NCBI RefSeq assembly: GCF_000189415.1
Contig: NC_015144.1
Location: forward strand, 625,501-689,500
DNA length: 64,000 bases
DNA from: Weeksella virosa DSM 16922
Lineage (GTDB): Bacteria; Bacteroidota; Bacteroidia; Flavobacteriales; Weeksellaceae
Reading direction: 5' to 3'
The position numbers and the translations under genes were made by a program. Numbering within the stretch: the stretch's first letter is position 1; the number at the start of each line of letters is the position of its first letter. This document shows, in pieces, positions 8,036 through 16,919 of this stretch. Below the pieces are notes generated by a model, which saw only the letters and a list, made by a program, of their open reading frames with translations, was not told where the DNA came from and searched no databases.

Positions 8036-8908
8036 ATGAATCAGTTGGTGTTTTGGATAGTAAAGGCCTTTTCTAAGTTACCCTTTCCGGTCTTGTATTT
8101 TATTTCGGATATCATTTATTTCGGATTGAATTATTTGATCGGTTATCGACGCAAGGTAATCTTCAACAATCTAAAAAATTCATTTCCCGAAAAATCCAAT
8201 CGAGAGATAAAACAAATCCAAAAAGAATTCTATAAAAACTTTGCCGATTATTTGGTAGAAACCCTCAAAGCCTTCACGATCAGCCCAGAAGAACTTGAGA
8301 AACGACATACGCATTCTGGTTTAGACATTATGAATCAGATTCAGCTCGAAAAGAAAAATGTTTTTTTAATGGCGGGTCATGTTTTCAATTGGGAATGGTT
8401 TATTGGCACAGCACTTATCTTACCTACCCCAAAAAATGTTGCCGTGTATCATCGTTTACGAAATGCTTTTTGGGACAAAAAAATGCAACAATTACGCGCT
8501 CGTTACCGAACAACAACCGTAGAAATGCGTCGCGTAATCCGAGTAATGTTACAAACACCCAATGACGGAAACACGACCTATCTTTTGATTGCCGACCAGA
8601 GTCCGAAGAAACATGAAATACATTACTCGCTAGATTTCTTACATCAACAAACACCTGTCTTTACGGGTTTCGATAAGTTGCTAACCAAGAAAGATTTTGC
8701 GGTTGTCTATGCCCAAACGACCAAAATAAAACGCGGCTATTATCATACCGAATTCATTCGAATTTTACCCGATGGTGAAGATTTTGTAGAAAACGAAGCG
8801 GTAAATAAGTTCTTTCATCTGCTCCAGAAAACCATTCAGCAACAACCAAGCAATTGGTTATGGAGTCATAAACGTTGGAAACATGCACAAAACAAATCTT
8901 ATGGATAA
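8036..8908 (+). CDS. Lysophospholipid/lipid A acyltransferase (LpxL/HtrB family)
   Basis: A 290-residue membrane-anchored acyltransferase. The first 40 residues are hydrophobic, and GHVFNWE near residue 110 carries the His-x4-Glu catalytic pair of the LpxL/HtrB family. DQSPKK and FLHQQTPVFTG match the substrate-binding loops. In the family it adds a secondary acyl chain to lipid A or a related lipid at the inner membrane. I place the start at ATG 8036; an in-frame TTG at 7997 would overlap the previous gene and cover the promoter-like element. Its end overlaps the next glycosyltransferase by 8 bp, so both are likely co-translated and may act in envelope lipid or glycan assembly. Confidence 0.9.
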   Translation: MNQLVFWIVKAFSKLPFPVLYFISDIIYFGLNYLIGYRRKVIFNNLKNSFPEKSNREIKQIQKEFYKNFADYLVETLKAFTISPEELEKRHTHSGLDIMNQIQLEKKNVFLMAGHVFNWEWFIGTALILPTPKNVAVYHRLRNAFWDKKMQQLRARYRTTTVEMRRVIRVMLQTPNDGNTTYLLIADQSPKKHEIHYSLDFLHQQTPVFTGFDKLLTKKDFAVVYAQTTKIKRGYYHTEFIRILPDGEDFVENEAVNKFFHLLQKTIQQQPSNWLWSHKRWKHAQNKSYG

Positions 8909-9899
8909 ACTGGCAATTTGCATTCTAAATTGGAACGGCAGAAAACTATTGGAAGAGTTTCTACCATCGGTTGTCGAAAACAGTAAAGGTTACCCGATTT
9001 ATCTTATAGACAACCAATCGTCTGATGATTATTTAACACTATTGCAAGAAAAATTTCCAGATGTTCGGGTTATACAAAACTCTGAGAATCATGGTTTTGC
9101 AAAAGGCTACAATATTGGTTTACAATCTATTGATGCAGAATATTTTTGTTTACTAAATTCGGATGTAGAAGTTAGCAAAAATTGGATAGAACCGGTTCTG
9201 CAACTTTTTGATACGGATAAAAACATTAGCGCAATTCAACCCAAAATTTTATCCTACCGAAACAAAGACGAGTTCGAATACGCTGGTGCTGCAGGCGGTT
9301 TTATTGATAATTTGGGCTATCCGTATTGCCGAGGAAGACTTTTTTTTACCATAGAAAAGGACAGACAACAATACAATGATTCGATTGAAATTTTTTGGGC
9401 TTCGGGCGCGTGTTTATTTATTCGTGCAAAAGATTATTGGGCTGTCGATGGTTTTGATGAAGATTTTGAGGCTCACATGGAAGAAATTGATTTATGTTGG
9501 CGTCTGAAAAATAGAGGCAAAAAGATTATGTTTTGCGGAGATTCTACGGTTTATCATTTAGGAGCTGCAACGCTGAAAAAAGATTCGTACAAAAAAATGT
9601 ACCTCAACTACCGCAATAGTTTATGGATGAATGTGAAAAACCTACCCAAAAGTCGTTTATTTCCGTGTCTTTTTGCAAGACTTTCTTTAGACGGAATAGC
9701 GGCAATTGCTTTTTTACCAAGTAAAGGTTTCTCTCATTTGCGTGCTGTATTTTGGTCACACATGCACTTTTATCGTGGCCTGAAAAAAATGTATCGCAAA
9801 CGAGAACTTCATCCTATCAAGAATTATTATCAGACAAAGTTTCTTGTTTTTCAGTATTTTATTGCTACCAAAAGAAAATTCACCGATCTCGATAATTAA
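8901..9899 (+). CDS. Family 2 glycosyltransferase (rhamnosyltransferase-like)
   Basis: A 332-residue GT2 enzyme starting MDKLAICILNWNGRKLLEEF, then YLIDNQSSDD, NHGFAKGYN, LLNSDVEV (the DXD-type metal site), WASGACLFIRA and DEDFEAHMEEIDLCWR. This motif set is the WbbL/rhamnosyltransferase subgroup, whose members modify lipopolysaccharide or cell-wall glycans. The chosen ATG at 8901 overlaps the acyltransferase stop by 8 bp; an earlier in-frame start at 8883 would lengthen the overlap without adding conserved sequence. The C-terminal 100 residues contain amphipathic or membrane-associated helices. The specific sugar is not determinable. Confidence 0.9.
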   Translation: MDKLAICILNWNGRKLLEEFLPSVVENSKGYPIYLIDNQSSDDYLTLLQEKFPDVRVIQNSENHGFAKGYNIGLQSIDAEYFCLLNSDVEVSKNWIEPVLQLFDTDKNISAIQPKILSYRNKDEFEYAGAAGGFIDNLGYPYCRGRLFFTIEKDRQQYNDSIEIFWASGACLFIRAKDYWAVDGFDEDFEAHMEEIDLCWRLKNRGKKIMFCGDSTVYHLGAATLKKDSYKKMYLNYRNSLWMNVKNLPKSRLFPCLFARLSLDGIAAIAFLPSKGFSHLRAVFWSHMHFYRGLKKMYRKRELHPIKNYYQTKFLVFQYFIATKRKFTDLDN

Positions 9900-10264
9900 T
9901 CTTATCCTTCTTTTTATATTTTAGGTAAAACTAACTTTTTTTCGATTGTTTGTAAAAACATAAAAGAGAATTTTAATCATAAAATCTTCTTCCTATCGAG
10001 TATTTTTTTATAATCTCTACAATAAAATATCAAACTAAGAAAAACCATAGAACCAAGCGGATAACAATTTAATTCCCACTATAGGACTGATGCTTCTAGT
10101 AAGTACAAATACTACTCATCAAACCAAAAACAAAACATAATCTATAAAAAACACAAAAAATTTATCTACAATTCTGATAATAAAAGAGAAATGAAACAAG
10201 GCACAAAAAAAACTAGCCAATAGTTCTAATTTCTCCTTATTTTTAAGCATAAAATAACTTAAAA
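9900..10264 (+). other. Gene-free intergenic stretch (365 bp)
   Basis: Very AT-rich DNA rich in A-runs. I see no open frame with recognisable protein motifs, no tRNA and no strong hairpin. It should hold the promoter of pncA, but I could not pick a convincing one. Confidence 0.6.
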
Positions 10265-10867
10265 ATGAAAGCATTAATCATTGTCGATTTACAGTACGAC
10301 TTTTTACCAGGTGGTAAATTGGCCGTTCCTCATGGAGATGAAATCATCAAACGCATCAACGAATTGCAAGCCAAGTTCGAGCTGATTATTGCCACCCAAG
10401 ATTGGCACCCCGAAAAACACCAAAGTTTTGCATCTCAACATCCGAACAATCAAGTTTTGGATATTGTCGATTTGCAAGGTTATCCGCAAACACTATGGCC
10501 AGATCATTGTGTGCAAGGAACAAAAGGCGCAGAGTTGAGCCACGAATTACATCAGAACAAACTTTCCGCAATCATCCGAAAAGGCATGAATCCTTCGATC
10601 GATTCGTACAGTGCTTTTTTCGATAATAACCATCAACGCAAAACTGGCTTACACGGCTACTTACAAGAACAAGGCGTAACCGAAATTTTTGTATGCGGTT
10701 TGGCTGCTGATTTTTGTGTCTATTTCACCGCCATGGACGCACTGAAATTGGGATACAAAGTTCATATTCTCGAGCGTGCCGTAAAAGCGATTGATAATGA
10801 AATGTACCAAGAAAAACTAAAAACATTTATTACCAAAGGCGGACAACTCACAAGCTATTTGGATTAA
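10265..10867 (+). CDS. pncA: Nicotinamidase/pyrazinamidase
   Basis: A 200-residue isochorismatase-fold amidase. MKALIIVDLQYDFLPGG carries the catalytic Asp (residue 8-10 region), TQDWHPEKHQSF the metal-binding Asp and His residues, and VCGLAADFCV the nucleophilic cysteine. It hydrolyses nicotinamide to nicotinate and ammonia for NAD salvage. Length matches the PncA family (about 200-215). It stands alone, with gene-free DNA upstream; the GLPGLI-protein gene starts 65 bp downstream but has no functional link that I can see. Confidence 0.96.
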   Translation: MKALIIVDLQYDFLPGGKLAVPHGDEIIKRINELQAKFELIIATQDWHPEKHQSFASQHPNNQVLDIVDLQGYPQTLWPDHCVQGTKGAELSHELHQNKLSAIIRKGMNPSIDSYSAFFDNNHQRKTGLHGYLQEQGVTEIFVCGLAADFCVYFTAMDALKLGYKVHILERAVKAIDNEMYQEKLKTFITKGGQLTSYLD

Positions 10868-10931
10868 AAAAAAAATGGATTAGATGTAACGATTACAAAA
10901 AAAATACACCTAATAAAAAAACACAACGATT

Positions 10932-11693
10932 ATGAAACAATTTATTTATACTTGTCTGATTGCTTTTTCTGCCATACATGTCGGATTTGCACAAGACCAA
11001 AACATAGAAGCCACCTATGTTATGAAAATCGATTTGAATGTTGAAGAAAACTTGAAAAACGTTCCGAAAGCATTTCAATCCGAAGCAAGAAAAAACCTAG
11101 AAACTGCTAATAAAGAAGGTGTTTATGTAGATTACACCCTGAAAGCAGATGGCAAAAAATCTGTTTATCAATTGGTAGAAAAAATTAGTAATGATAATTC
11201 GATATCGGCACAAGTCGTAAAAATGATGACGATGATGGACAAAGAACCTCTGTACAAATTAATCGACAACAACGAATACACAAAACTCTATGACATGTTT
11301 GGCAAACGCTACCAAATAAAAGACCAATTAATCAACTTCAACTGGAAAATAACCCGTGAGAAAACTAAAATCAACGGATACGATGTTACCAAAGCAACAG
11401 GCGTTATCAACGACAGCATTCCGGTAACTGCTTGGTATGCACCACAAATTACTGTAAAAGATGGTCCCGACCGTTTTTGGGGTTTGCCAGGTTTGATTGT
11501 GAAAGTTGACGGTAAAAATGAAAAAGCAGATTTTTCTATCCAATTAAAAGACCTAAAAATCACTGATAAACCAGTGAAAATTAACGTTCCGACCGAAAAG
11601 AAAACCTATACCATGAAAGAATACGAAGAAGAAATGCGTATTTGGGAACAAAACATTCGCGAACAAATGAACCAAGGCGTAGAAACCGATTAA
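10932..11693 (+). CDS. GLPGLI family exported protein
   Basis: A 253-residue protein with a cleavable signal peptide (first about 20 residues, ending GFAQD). The family motif is intact as FWGLPGLIVKVDG near residues 180-192. The family is confined to Bacteroidota and has no assigned biochemical role; the proteins are predicted periplasmic or surface-associated, and are often encoded next to large outer-membrane beta-barrel receptors, as here (28 bp to the next start). I infer the two act together. A second such pair lies at 51.7-56.2 kb in this window. Confidence 0.92.
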   Translation: MKQFIYTCLIAFSAIHVGFAQDQNIEATYVMKIDLNVEENLKNVPKAFQSEARKNLETANKEGVYVDYTLKADGKKSVYQLVEKISNDNSISAQVVKMMTMMDKEPLYKLIDNNEYTKLYDMFGKRYQIKDQLINFNWKITREKTKINGYDVTKATGVINDSIPVTAWYAPQITVKDGPDRFWGLPGLIVKVDGKNEKADFSIQLKDLKITDKPVKINVPTEKKTYTMKEYEEEMRIWEQNIREQMNQGVETD

Positions 11694-11720
11694 TTACATA
11701 CGCTCTATTAAAATTAATGT

Positions 11721-14402
11721 ATGAGGATTGTATTTTTCTTGATCTTATTATTGGGATTATCCAATGGTGTTTTTGCACAAAATTGTACCGTGAAAGGTAT
11801 TTTACAAGACGAAAACGGCTTACCTATCAACGATGCAACGGTTTCTATTTTCAATACGCAAAATGAAGGAGTTGGTTTCACCTATTCTAACCTCGAGGGT
11901 GAGTTTTCACTTGAGGTTCCTTGCCATGAAAAGTATGAAATAGAAGTCGAACATTCTGGTTTTGAGCAAGTGGTTCAAGCATTGGATTTATCAAAAAATC
12001 AGCAACTAAAACTAAAACTAAAAGCCACCAAGACCATTGCTTTGCAAGAAGCCATTATCAATGCCAAACAAGCAATAAAAATAAAAGGAGATACTATAGA
12101 ATATGATGCAGACTCCTTCAAGGTTGGGAATGAAGAAGTGTTGGAGGATATCCTAAAAAAACTGCCCGGTATTGTAGTAGAAAACGGAAAAGTATACCAC
12201 AACGGGAAAGAAATTACTACTATCACCGTTGGCGGACGTGAAGTCTTGGGAGGTAACACCAAATTACTGAACAAGAATTTACCATCGGATGCAGTGGATA
12301 AAATCCAACTAAACAAGAAATTCAAAGCCAATCCATTTGCCTCTTCCCTACAGCAAGATGAGCAGATGTCGCTCAATATCGAACTAAAAGAGGACAAAAA
12401 AAATCTTGCCTTCGGGAATATAACCATTGGTGGAGACGCCAATCAACACGCCGATGCACAATCTAAAACATTTTATTTTAGCGAAAAAACAGATGCTACG
12501 CTCATCGGAGATTTCAACACTTATGGCAAGCAAGTTTTTGATCAGGAAGATTATATGAGTTTTTTTGGGGTATTCTCTGATTTTAACTCAGAAGGAAGTA
12601 TACTCTCTTTGCGTTCTGCCAACACTACATTTAGCTTTCTAAGCACCCAAAATCAGGCACGAGAACTGAACACGTTTACCAGTGCAGCACATATGGGCTA
12701 CCAAGCAAATAAAAATCTAATGGTGACCGGTTTTGGGATGTTGGCTTCGAACAATATCCGATACAATCAGTTGACAAAACGCTTTCATAGTGCATCGATC
12801 AACAACCGAATCGATCTAGATGAAGAACGAAATAAGCAAAATATTTTATCAGCAATGGGACGTTTACGACTTGATTATTCTCCGTCTGATCGATCGCAAA
12901 TCAAGTATCGATTGAATTTCAATTATACCGAAAACAATCTAGAACAAAACCTATCATCCTACCAAAATAACACTTTTAGCGCCAGCAGAAGTGTAGAAAA
13001 CAAACGGACGAATAACAGTATTACACAGAATTTTAGTTACATAAAAAAAGTAGGAAAAGACGATAACCTTGGTCTGTATTTCCGTCATCAATACCAAGAA
13101 GAAAAACCTGATTTGATGATTCGCTCTTCGCATGAGTTTTTGAGTAATCTTTACCCATTCTCGCTAAACTCGATCGATCAGCAACAGAAAACAAACGTAA
13201 ATACCTTGCAGCTATATGCTGTTTATAACCATTTATTGAGCTATACTACAAACTTAAACCTAAAAGTAGGCACGAATTTCAGCAACCAAAAAAACACGAC
13301 CACTACATTTGGGCAAGAAGAAATTTTGGCAGGAGAATTCTATAGCGGACGTGCCGATATGGACTTTCAACAGTTTTATATTTCGGCTTCAATCAAAAAG
13401 AAATTTGGTAGGTTTTTGATGGATGTCGGAACAGGCTTGCATCATTTGTATCAAAATATCGATTTTCTTAACGAAAGAAAAGAAGAAAAAGATACAAAAT
13501 TTTTTCCGTTTGCAAATTTCGAATATAATTTTAGCAACGCTCATCAATTGAGTTTGGATTATCGCAGAAATTATTCTTATCCATCAATTAGAGATCTGAA
13601 TCCATTGATGAAAATAAATTCTTATTTTTCTGTTTTTTACGGAAATAGAGATTTATACGCTAGCAATCAACATGATATGAATTTGAGATATTACTATTTC
13701 AATTCATTTTCCTTTTTTAATATTTACGCACAAGTAAGTTATACGATTCGCGACAATTCGATACAAACCATGTCTAATTTCTTGACCTATGTACCGCCAA
13801 ATAATCCGGAAAATATACAGTTTAACCAAAGCAATACGCTGATTAATAGCCACAAAAACGAAAAATCTTTTTCTGCCAATTTGAATATCGGAAAACGCTT
13901 TTCTAAATTTTATCGTGCAAGTATCAACGGTAATTTTTCTAATATGGATTATTACACCTTTGTAAATAATGAATCGACCAATACACGTACAATTTCTCAT
14001 TTCTATATGTTGGATAATATTTTCACATTCAAAAAGAAAGTAGAATTTACGGCCGGCCTCAAATGGATGCAAAATGATTATCGTTCACTAACAAAACAGA
14101 GTTTCGAGTCGTGGGTACCGAACGGTAATTTTGCTTGGACCTTTTTAGACAAATGGCTACTTCAGTCGGATATCAACTATCATTTGCAATACCAAAATGG
14201 CGAAAAAATCAATGAAGCCAAAGAACTCAATGCGTCTTTGCGCTATAATATTGCTAAAAAAACATACATTACTTTTATCGCAGGAAATATTTTAGGAAAT
14301 GATTTACTCGTGACCAATTCATTCAACGATAACTATACCCAAACCACTCAGCAAGAAGTATTGGGTCGTTATTTTTTGGTAAATCTACGATATAAATTTT
14401 AA
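11721..14402 (+). CDS. TonB-dependent-receptor-like outer membrane protein with N-terminal carboxypeptidase-regulatory domain
   Basis: An 893-residue outer-membrane protein. The signal peptide ends FAQN at about residue 20. A carboxypeptidase-D-like regulatory domain follows (GILQDENGLPINDATVSIF, to about residue 100), then a plug-like region (DTIEYDADSFKVG, EDILKKLPGI, GKEITTITVGG) and a long beta-barrel ending in the typical aromatic tail YKF. This is the OMP_b-brl_3 class, paired with GLPGLI proteins. The ligand is unknown. The same architecture is in the disrupted gene at 52.4-56.2 kb. A strong terminator follows the stop. Confidence 0.9.
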   Translation: MRIVFFLILLLGLSNGVFAQNCTVKGILQDENGLPINDATVSIFNTQNEGVGFTYSNLEGEFSLEVPCHEKYEIEVEHSGFEQVVQALDLSKNQQLKLKLKATKTIALQEAIINAKQAIKIKGDTIEYDADSFKVGNEEVLEDILKKLPGIVVENGKVYHNGKEITTITVGGREVLGGNTKLLNKNLPSDAVDKIQLNKKFKANPFASSLQQDEQMSLNIELKEDKKNLAFGNITIGGDANQHADAQSKTFYFSEKTDATLIGDFNTYGKQVFDQEDYMSFFGVFSDFNSEGSILSLRSANTTFSFLSTQNQARELNTFTSAAHMGYQANKNLMVTGFGMLASNNIRYNQLTKRFHSASINNRIDLDEERNKQNILSAMGRLRLDYSPSDRSQIKYRLNFNYTENNLEQNLSSYQNNTFSASRSVENKRTNNSITQNFSYIKKVGKDDNLGLYFRHQYQEEKPDLMIRSSHEFLSNLYPFSLNSIDQQQKTNVNTLQLYAVYNHLLSYTTNLNLKVGTNFSNQKNTTTTFGQEEILAGEFYSGRADMDFQQFYISASIKKKFGRFLMDVGTGLHHLYQNIDFLNERKEEKDTKFFPFANFEYNFSNAHQLSLDYRRNYSYPSIRDLNPLMKINSYFSVFYGNRDLYASNQHDMNLRYYYFNSFSFFNIYAQVSYTIRDNSIQTMSNFLTYVPPNNPENIQFNQSNTLINSHKNEKSFSANLNIGKRFSKFYRASINGNFSNMDYYTFVNNESTNTRTISHFYMLDNIFTFKKKVEFTAGLKWMQNDYRSLTKQSFESWVPNGNFAWTFLDKWLLQSDINYHLQYQNGEKINEAKELNASLRYNIAKKTYITFIAGNILGNDLLVTNSFNDNYTQTTQQEVLGRYFLVNLRYKF

Positions 14403-14428
14403 GGATTTTCTCAAAACCTCCGTTTACA

Positions 14429-14457
14429 AAATGCCGCTCCGAACTGGGCGGCATTTT
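14429..14457 (+). terminator. Intrinsic terminator between converging genes
   Basis: AATGCCGC pairs with GGCGGCATT across a loop of about 11 bases, followed by TTTTTGTT. It lies between the receptor gene and the leftward nth-hydrolase gene and can serve the rightward transcript; the A-run upstream makes it partly bidirectional. Confidence 0.8.
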
Positions 14458-14476
14458 TGTTGCAAAAAAGATTTTC

Positions 14477-15955
14477 TTATTTTTTTTCTAAAAAGAAATC
14501 TCGTATCAATTCCATTGCCCATAAAAAATCTTCGGGTAGTTGACCTTCGGTCCAAGGTTCTTTCGAACCAAAAGCATGATCCACACCTGCCAAAACCTGT
14601 AACTCAATAGTAGGATTCCATCTTTTCAGGTTTTTGGCTTCTTCTACCGAAACCGTTTCATCTGCATCACCATGTAGATTGAGATACGGAATGCTTAAAT
14701 TCTGAATATTTTTTTCAATCGACAGACGATTTTCATGCTGGATATAGTCCTCATAAAACTGATAATTCATCGGCATCCATTGCTGGGTTCTCATATTCTG
14801 AAAACGATATACTCCAGAATCTTTCCAATCTTCTAATTCTTGCTCCGAATAATTTCGGAAACGATCTAGGTAAGAAATCGCACCAAGTGTAGCTATCTTT
14901 TTCACACGTGGATCTTCTATTCCTTTTAGAATCGTGATTCCTCCACCTCGAGAATGGCCAATCAAATAAACCTCATCGCGATTAATCTCTTTTTCGGGAA
15001 TCCAATCACCGCTAATCGCATGCGAAATAACCAAGCCCAAATCATCGAGTTCTGTAGAATAATTATTTTCACCGAAAGCTTCTAATTCTGTAAATTTTTG
15101 CGTATTGGTCAATCCAATTCCGTTGTACGAAAAATTGTATTTGATAAATGCAAAATGATTAGTAGCCCAAAATTTTGCCATCAAATCAAAACATCCATGG
15201 TCTTTAAATCCTTTGAAACCATGGCTAAAAATTACAATCGGTTTCTTTTTTCCATCTCGTAGATAAGCAACATCATACAAAGATTTTCGTTCTCTACTTC
15301 CTTGGAAGAGATTGTTTTTTGATAGAACTATTTTCTCGAACATTTTTCGGGTTATATAATCTTTTTCTAAACTCCAACCACGAGCAGGCGAATATTCTCT
15401 CCCATACATGATGATTTGGATATGCAGTTTATTCCATACCTCACGAGGGAAAATACGTTTAGCATCGCGTTCGGTTTCTTCTACATTTTTTCCTTTGGTC
15501 AATTTCCACAATTTCATCAATCGGTGGATATGTGTATCGACCGGGAAGGCCGGAATCCCAAACCATTGGGCCATCACCACCGATGCAGTTTTGTGCCCAA
15601 CACCTGGTAATTCTTCTAATTGCTCGAAGGTCGATGGAACTTCGCCATCATATTTTTCGACCAACATTTCTGATAGAAGACGAATATTTTTGGCTTTGGT
15701 GTTCGACAAGCCTATTTGCTTTATATATTCTTTGATTTCTTCGACTTCGAGCTGCATCATTTCTTTTGCATTATTGGCTCGAGCAAAAAGAGCAGGTGTT
15801 ACTTCGTTTACTTTTTTATCGGTTGTTTGTGCCGAAAGCAAAACAGCTATCAGCAATGTAAAAGCATCTTGATGATGCAACGGAATGGGTAGATTTGGAT
15901 ATAATTTTTCTAATTCTTGAATAAGAAAATCTATCCTTTCCTGTTTTTTCATCAT
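14477..15955 (-). CDS. Fused endonuclease III and alpha/beta hydrolase
   Basis: One 492-residue frame holds two enzymes. Residues 1 to about 204 are endonuclease III (Nth): helix-hairpin-helix LPGVGHKTASVV with the catalytic Lys and DTHIHRL with the catalytic Asp. The usual C-terminal Cys cluster for a 4Fe-4S centre is missing (YGREYSPARGW). Residues about 205-492 are an alpha/beta hydrolase: SHGFKGFKDHG oxyanion region, GHSRGGG nucleophile elbow, LHGDADETV acid and GVDHAFG histidine. Nth removes oxidised pyrimidines; the hydrolase substrate is unknown. The join ITRK-MFEKIVL keeps an internal ATG at 15343 from which the hydrolase could also be made separately. I infer fusion of two neighbouring genes by loss of the nth stop. 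Confidence 0.9.
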   Translation of the reverse strand: MMKKQERIDFLIQELEKLYPNLPIPLHHQDAFTLLIAVLLSAQTTDKKVNEVTPALFARANNAKEMMQLEVEEIKEYIKQIGLSNTKAKNIRLLSEMLVEKYDGEVPSTFEQLEELPGVGHKTASVVMAQWFGIPAFPVDTHIHRLMKLWKLTKGKNVEETERDAKRIFPREVWNKLHIQIIMYGREYSPARGWSLEKDYITRKMFEKIVLSKNNLFQGSRERKSLYDVAYLRDGKKKPIVIFSHGFKGFKDHGCFDLMAKFWATNHFAFIKYNFSYNGIGLTNTQKFTELEAFGENNYSTELDDLGLVISHAISGDWIPEKEINRDEVYLIGHSRGGGITILKGIEDPRVKKIATLGAISYLDRFRNYSEQELEDWKDSGVYRFQNMRTQQWMPMNYQFYEDYIQHENRLSIEKNIQNLSIPYLNLHGDADETVSVEEAKNLKRWNPTIELQVLAGVDHAFGSKEPWTEGQLPEDFLWAMELIRDFFLEKK

Positions 15956-16082
15956 AGGGAATATCTTTCATCTATAGACAAATTTACAAGGAATAAAATG
16001 AATAGAAAAAAGTAGAGAATTTCTCTTTTTGTGACAGAATGAAGGATTGGGAGAGGATAGTCTAGCATCTTTCTGAAAAACA

Positions 16083-16113
16083 AAAAAGTCGAACCTATTC
16101 AACTCGACTTTTT
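16083..16113 (-). terminator. Intrinsic terminator of the methyltransferase gene
   Basis: AAAAAGTCGA and TCGACTTTTT form a 10-bp stem with an 11-base loop, 15 bp past the methyltransferase stop on the minus strand. The stem ends supply the T-run. Confidence 0.8.
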
Positions 16114-16127
16114 GAATTTTGATTGTT

Positions 16128-16910
16128 CTATTCATTGGTTTGTATAGGTTTTTCGACAACCGGAAGAATTTCTCCTTTCTCTAAACGATATCGGTTGATT
16201 TCTTCTGTCGGAATTTCTTTGGTATAATCGACCTTATGCACGATAAAACCTGCATCTTCTAAGCGCTGATAGTAATCCAAACCATAAATCCGAACGTGAT
16301 CATATTGACCAAATTTTTCTTTTCGCTCTTCTTTGCTTGTCACAGAACTATCTTCGTAGGTAAGCTCGCGTTGATAACTTATCGGTACCTGAAAAATTCC
16401 CCAGCCACCTGGTTTCATCACTCGAAAAAGCTCGCTCATCGCCTGATGATCATCCATGATGTGTTCGAGAACATGGTTACAAAAAATTACATCGAATGTG
16501 TTTTCTCCAAAGGGTAAATCGCAAATGTCTGCTTTTACATCGGCCAAAGGCGATTCTATATCAGACGTTATATAGTCTAGATTTTGCATTGCCCGAAAGC
16601 GTTTATAAAATGCTTGTTCGGGTGCAATGTGCAGCACTTTTTGTTTTGCCTGAAAAAAATTGGTTTTATTGGTAAGGTACAACCACATTAATCGATGCCT
16701 TTCTAAGGAAAAGGTATTCGGTGCCAATACATTTTCGCGTTGTTTTTCGTATCCATAGGGCAACATTTTATAATATCCTTGTCCATCGATTGGGTCGTAG
16801 TAGCGATTCCCTTTTAGTAGCCATACCAAAACAGGCCGAATGATATAGCTAATGTTGATGAGTATTGGTCTTGGGATTAGGTTCATCCCATAGCGGAAAA
16901 GTCGCTTCAT
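16128..16910 (-). CDS. Class I SAM-dependent methyltransferase
   Basis: A 260-residue protein with a methyltransferase type 11-like core: VLHIAPEQAF (SAM motif I equivalent, with EQ rather than the common GCG), DYITSDIESPLADVKADICDLPF, then DVIFCNHVLEHIMDDHQAMSEL and VMKPGGWG. The first about 60 residues are a family-specific extension with a hydrophobic stretch (NISYIIRPVLVWLL). The substrate is not recognisable. It is downstream of map by 9 bp and is the last gene of the gpmI-HAD-map direction run, with its own terminator. Confidence 0.88.
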   Translation of the reverse strand: MKRLFRYGMNLIPRPILINISYIIRPVLVWLLKGNRYYDPIDGQGYYKMLPYGYEKQRENVLAPNTFSLERHRLMWLYLTNKTNFFQAKQKVLHIAPEQAFYKRFRAMQNLDYITSDIESPLADVKADICDLPFGENTFDVIFCNHVLEHIMDDHQAMSELFRVMKPGGWGIFQVPISYQRELTYEDSSVTSKEERKEKFGQYDHVRIYGLDYYQRLEDAGFIVHKVDYTKEIPTEEINRYRLEKGEILPVVEKPIQTNE

Positions 16911-16919
16911 GAGTACGAA

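Noticed and set aside
9900-10264. AT-rich gap as a replication origin
   Set aside because: I saw no cluster of DnaA boxes and no dnaA or gidA gene nearby.
10932-14402. The first GLPGLI/receptor pair as a second mobile segment
   Set aside because: No duplicated gene ends, repeats or transposase flank it, and its composition resembles its neighbours.
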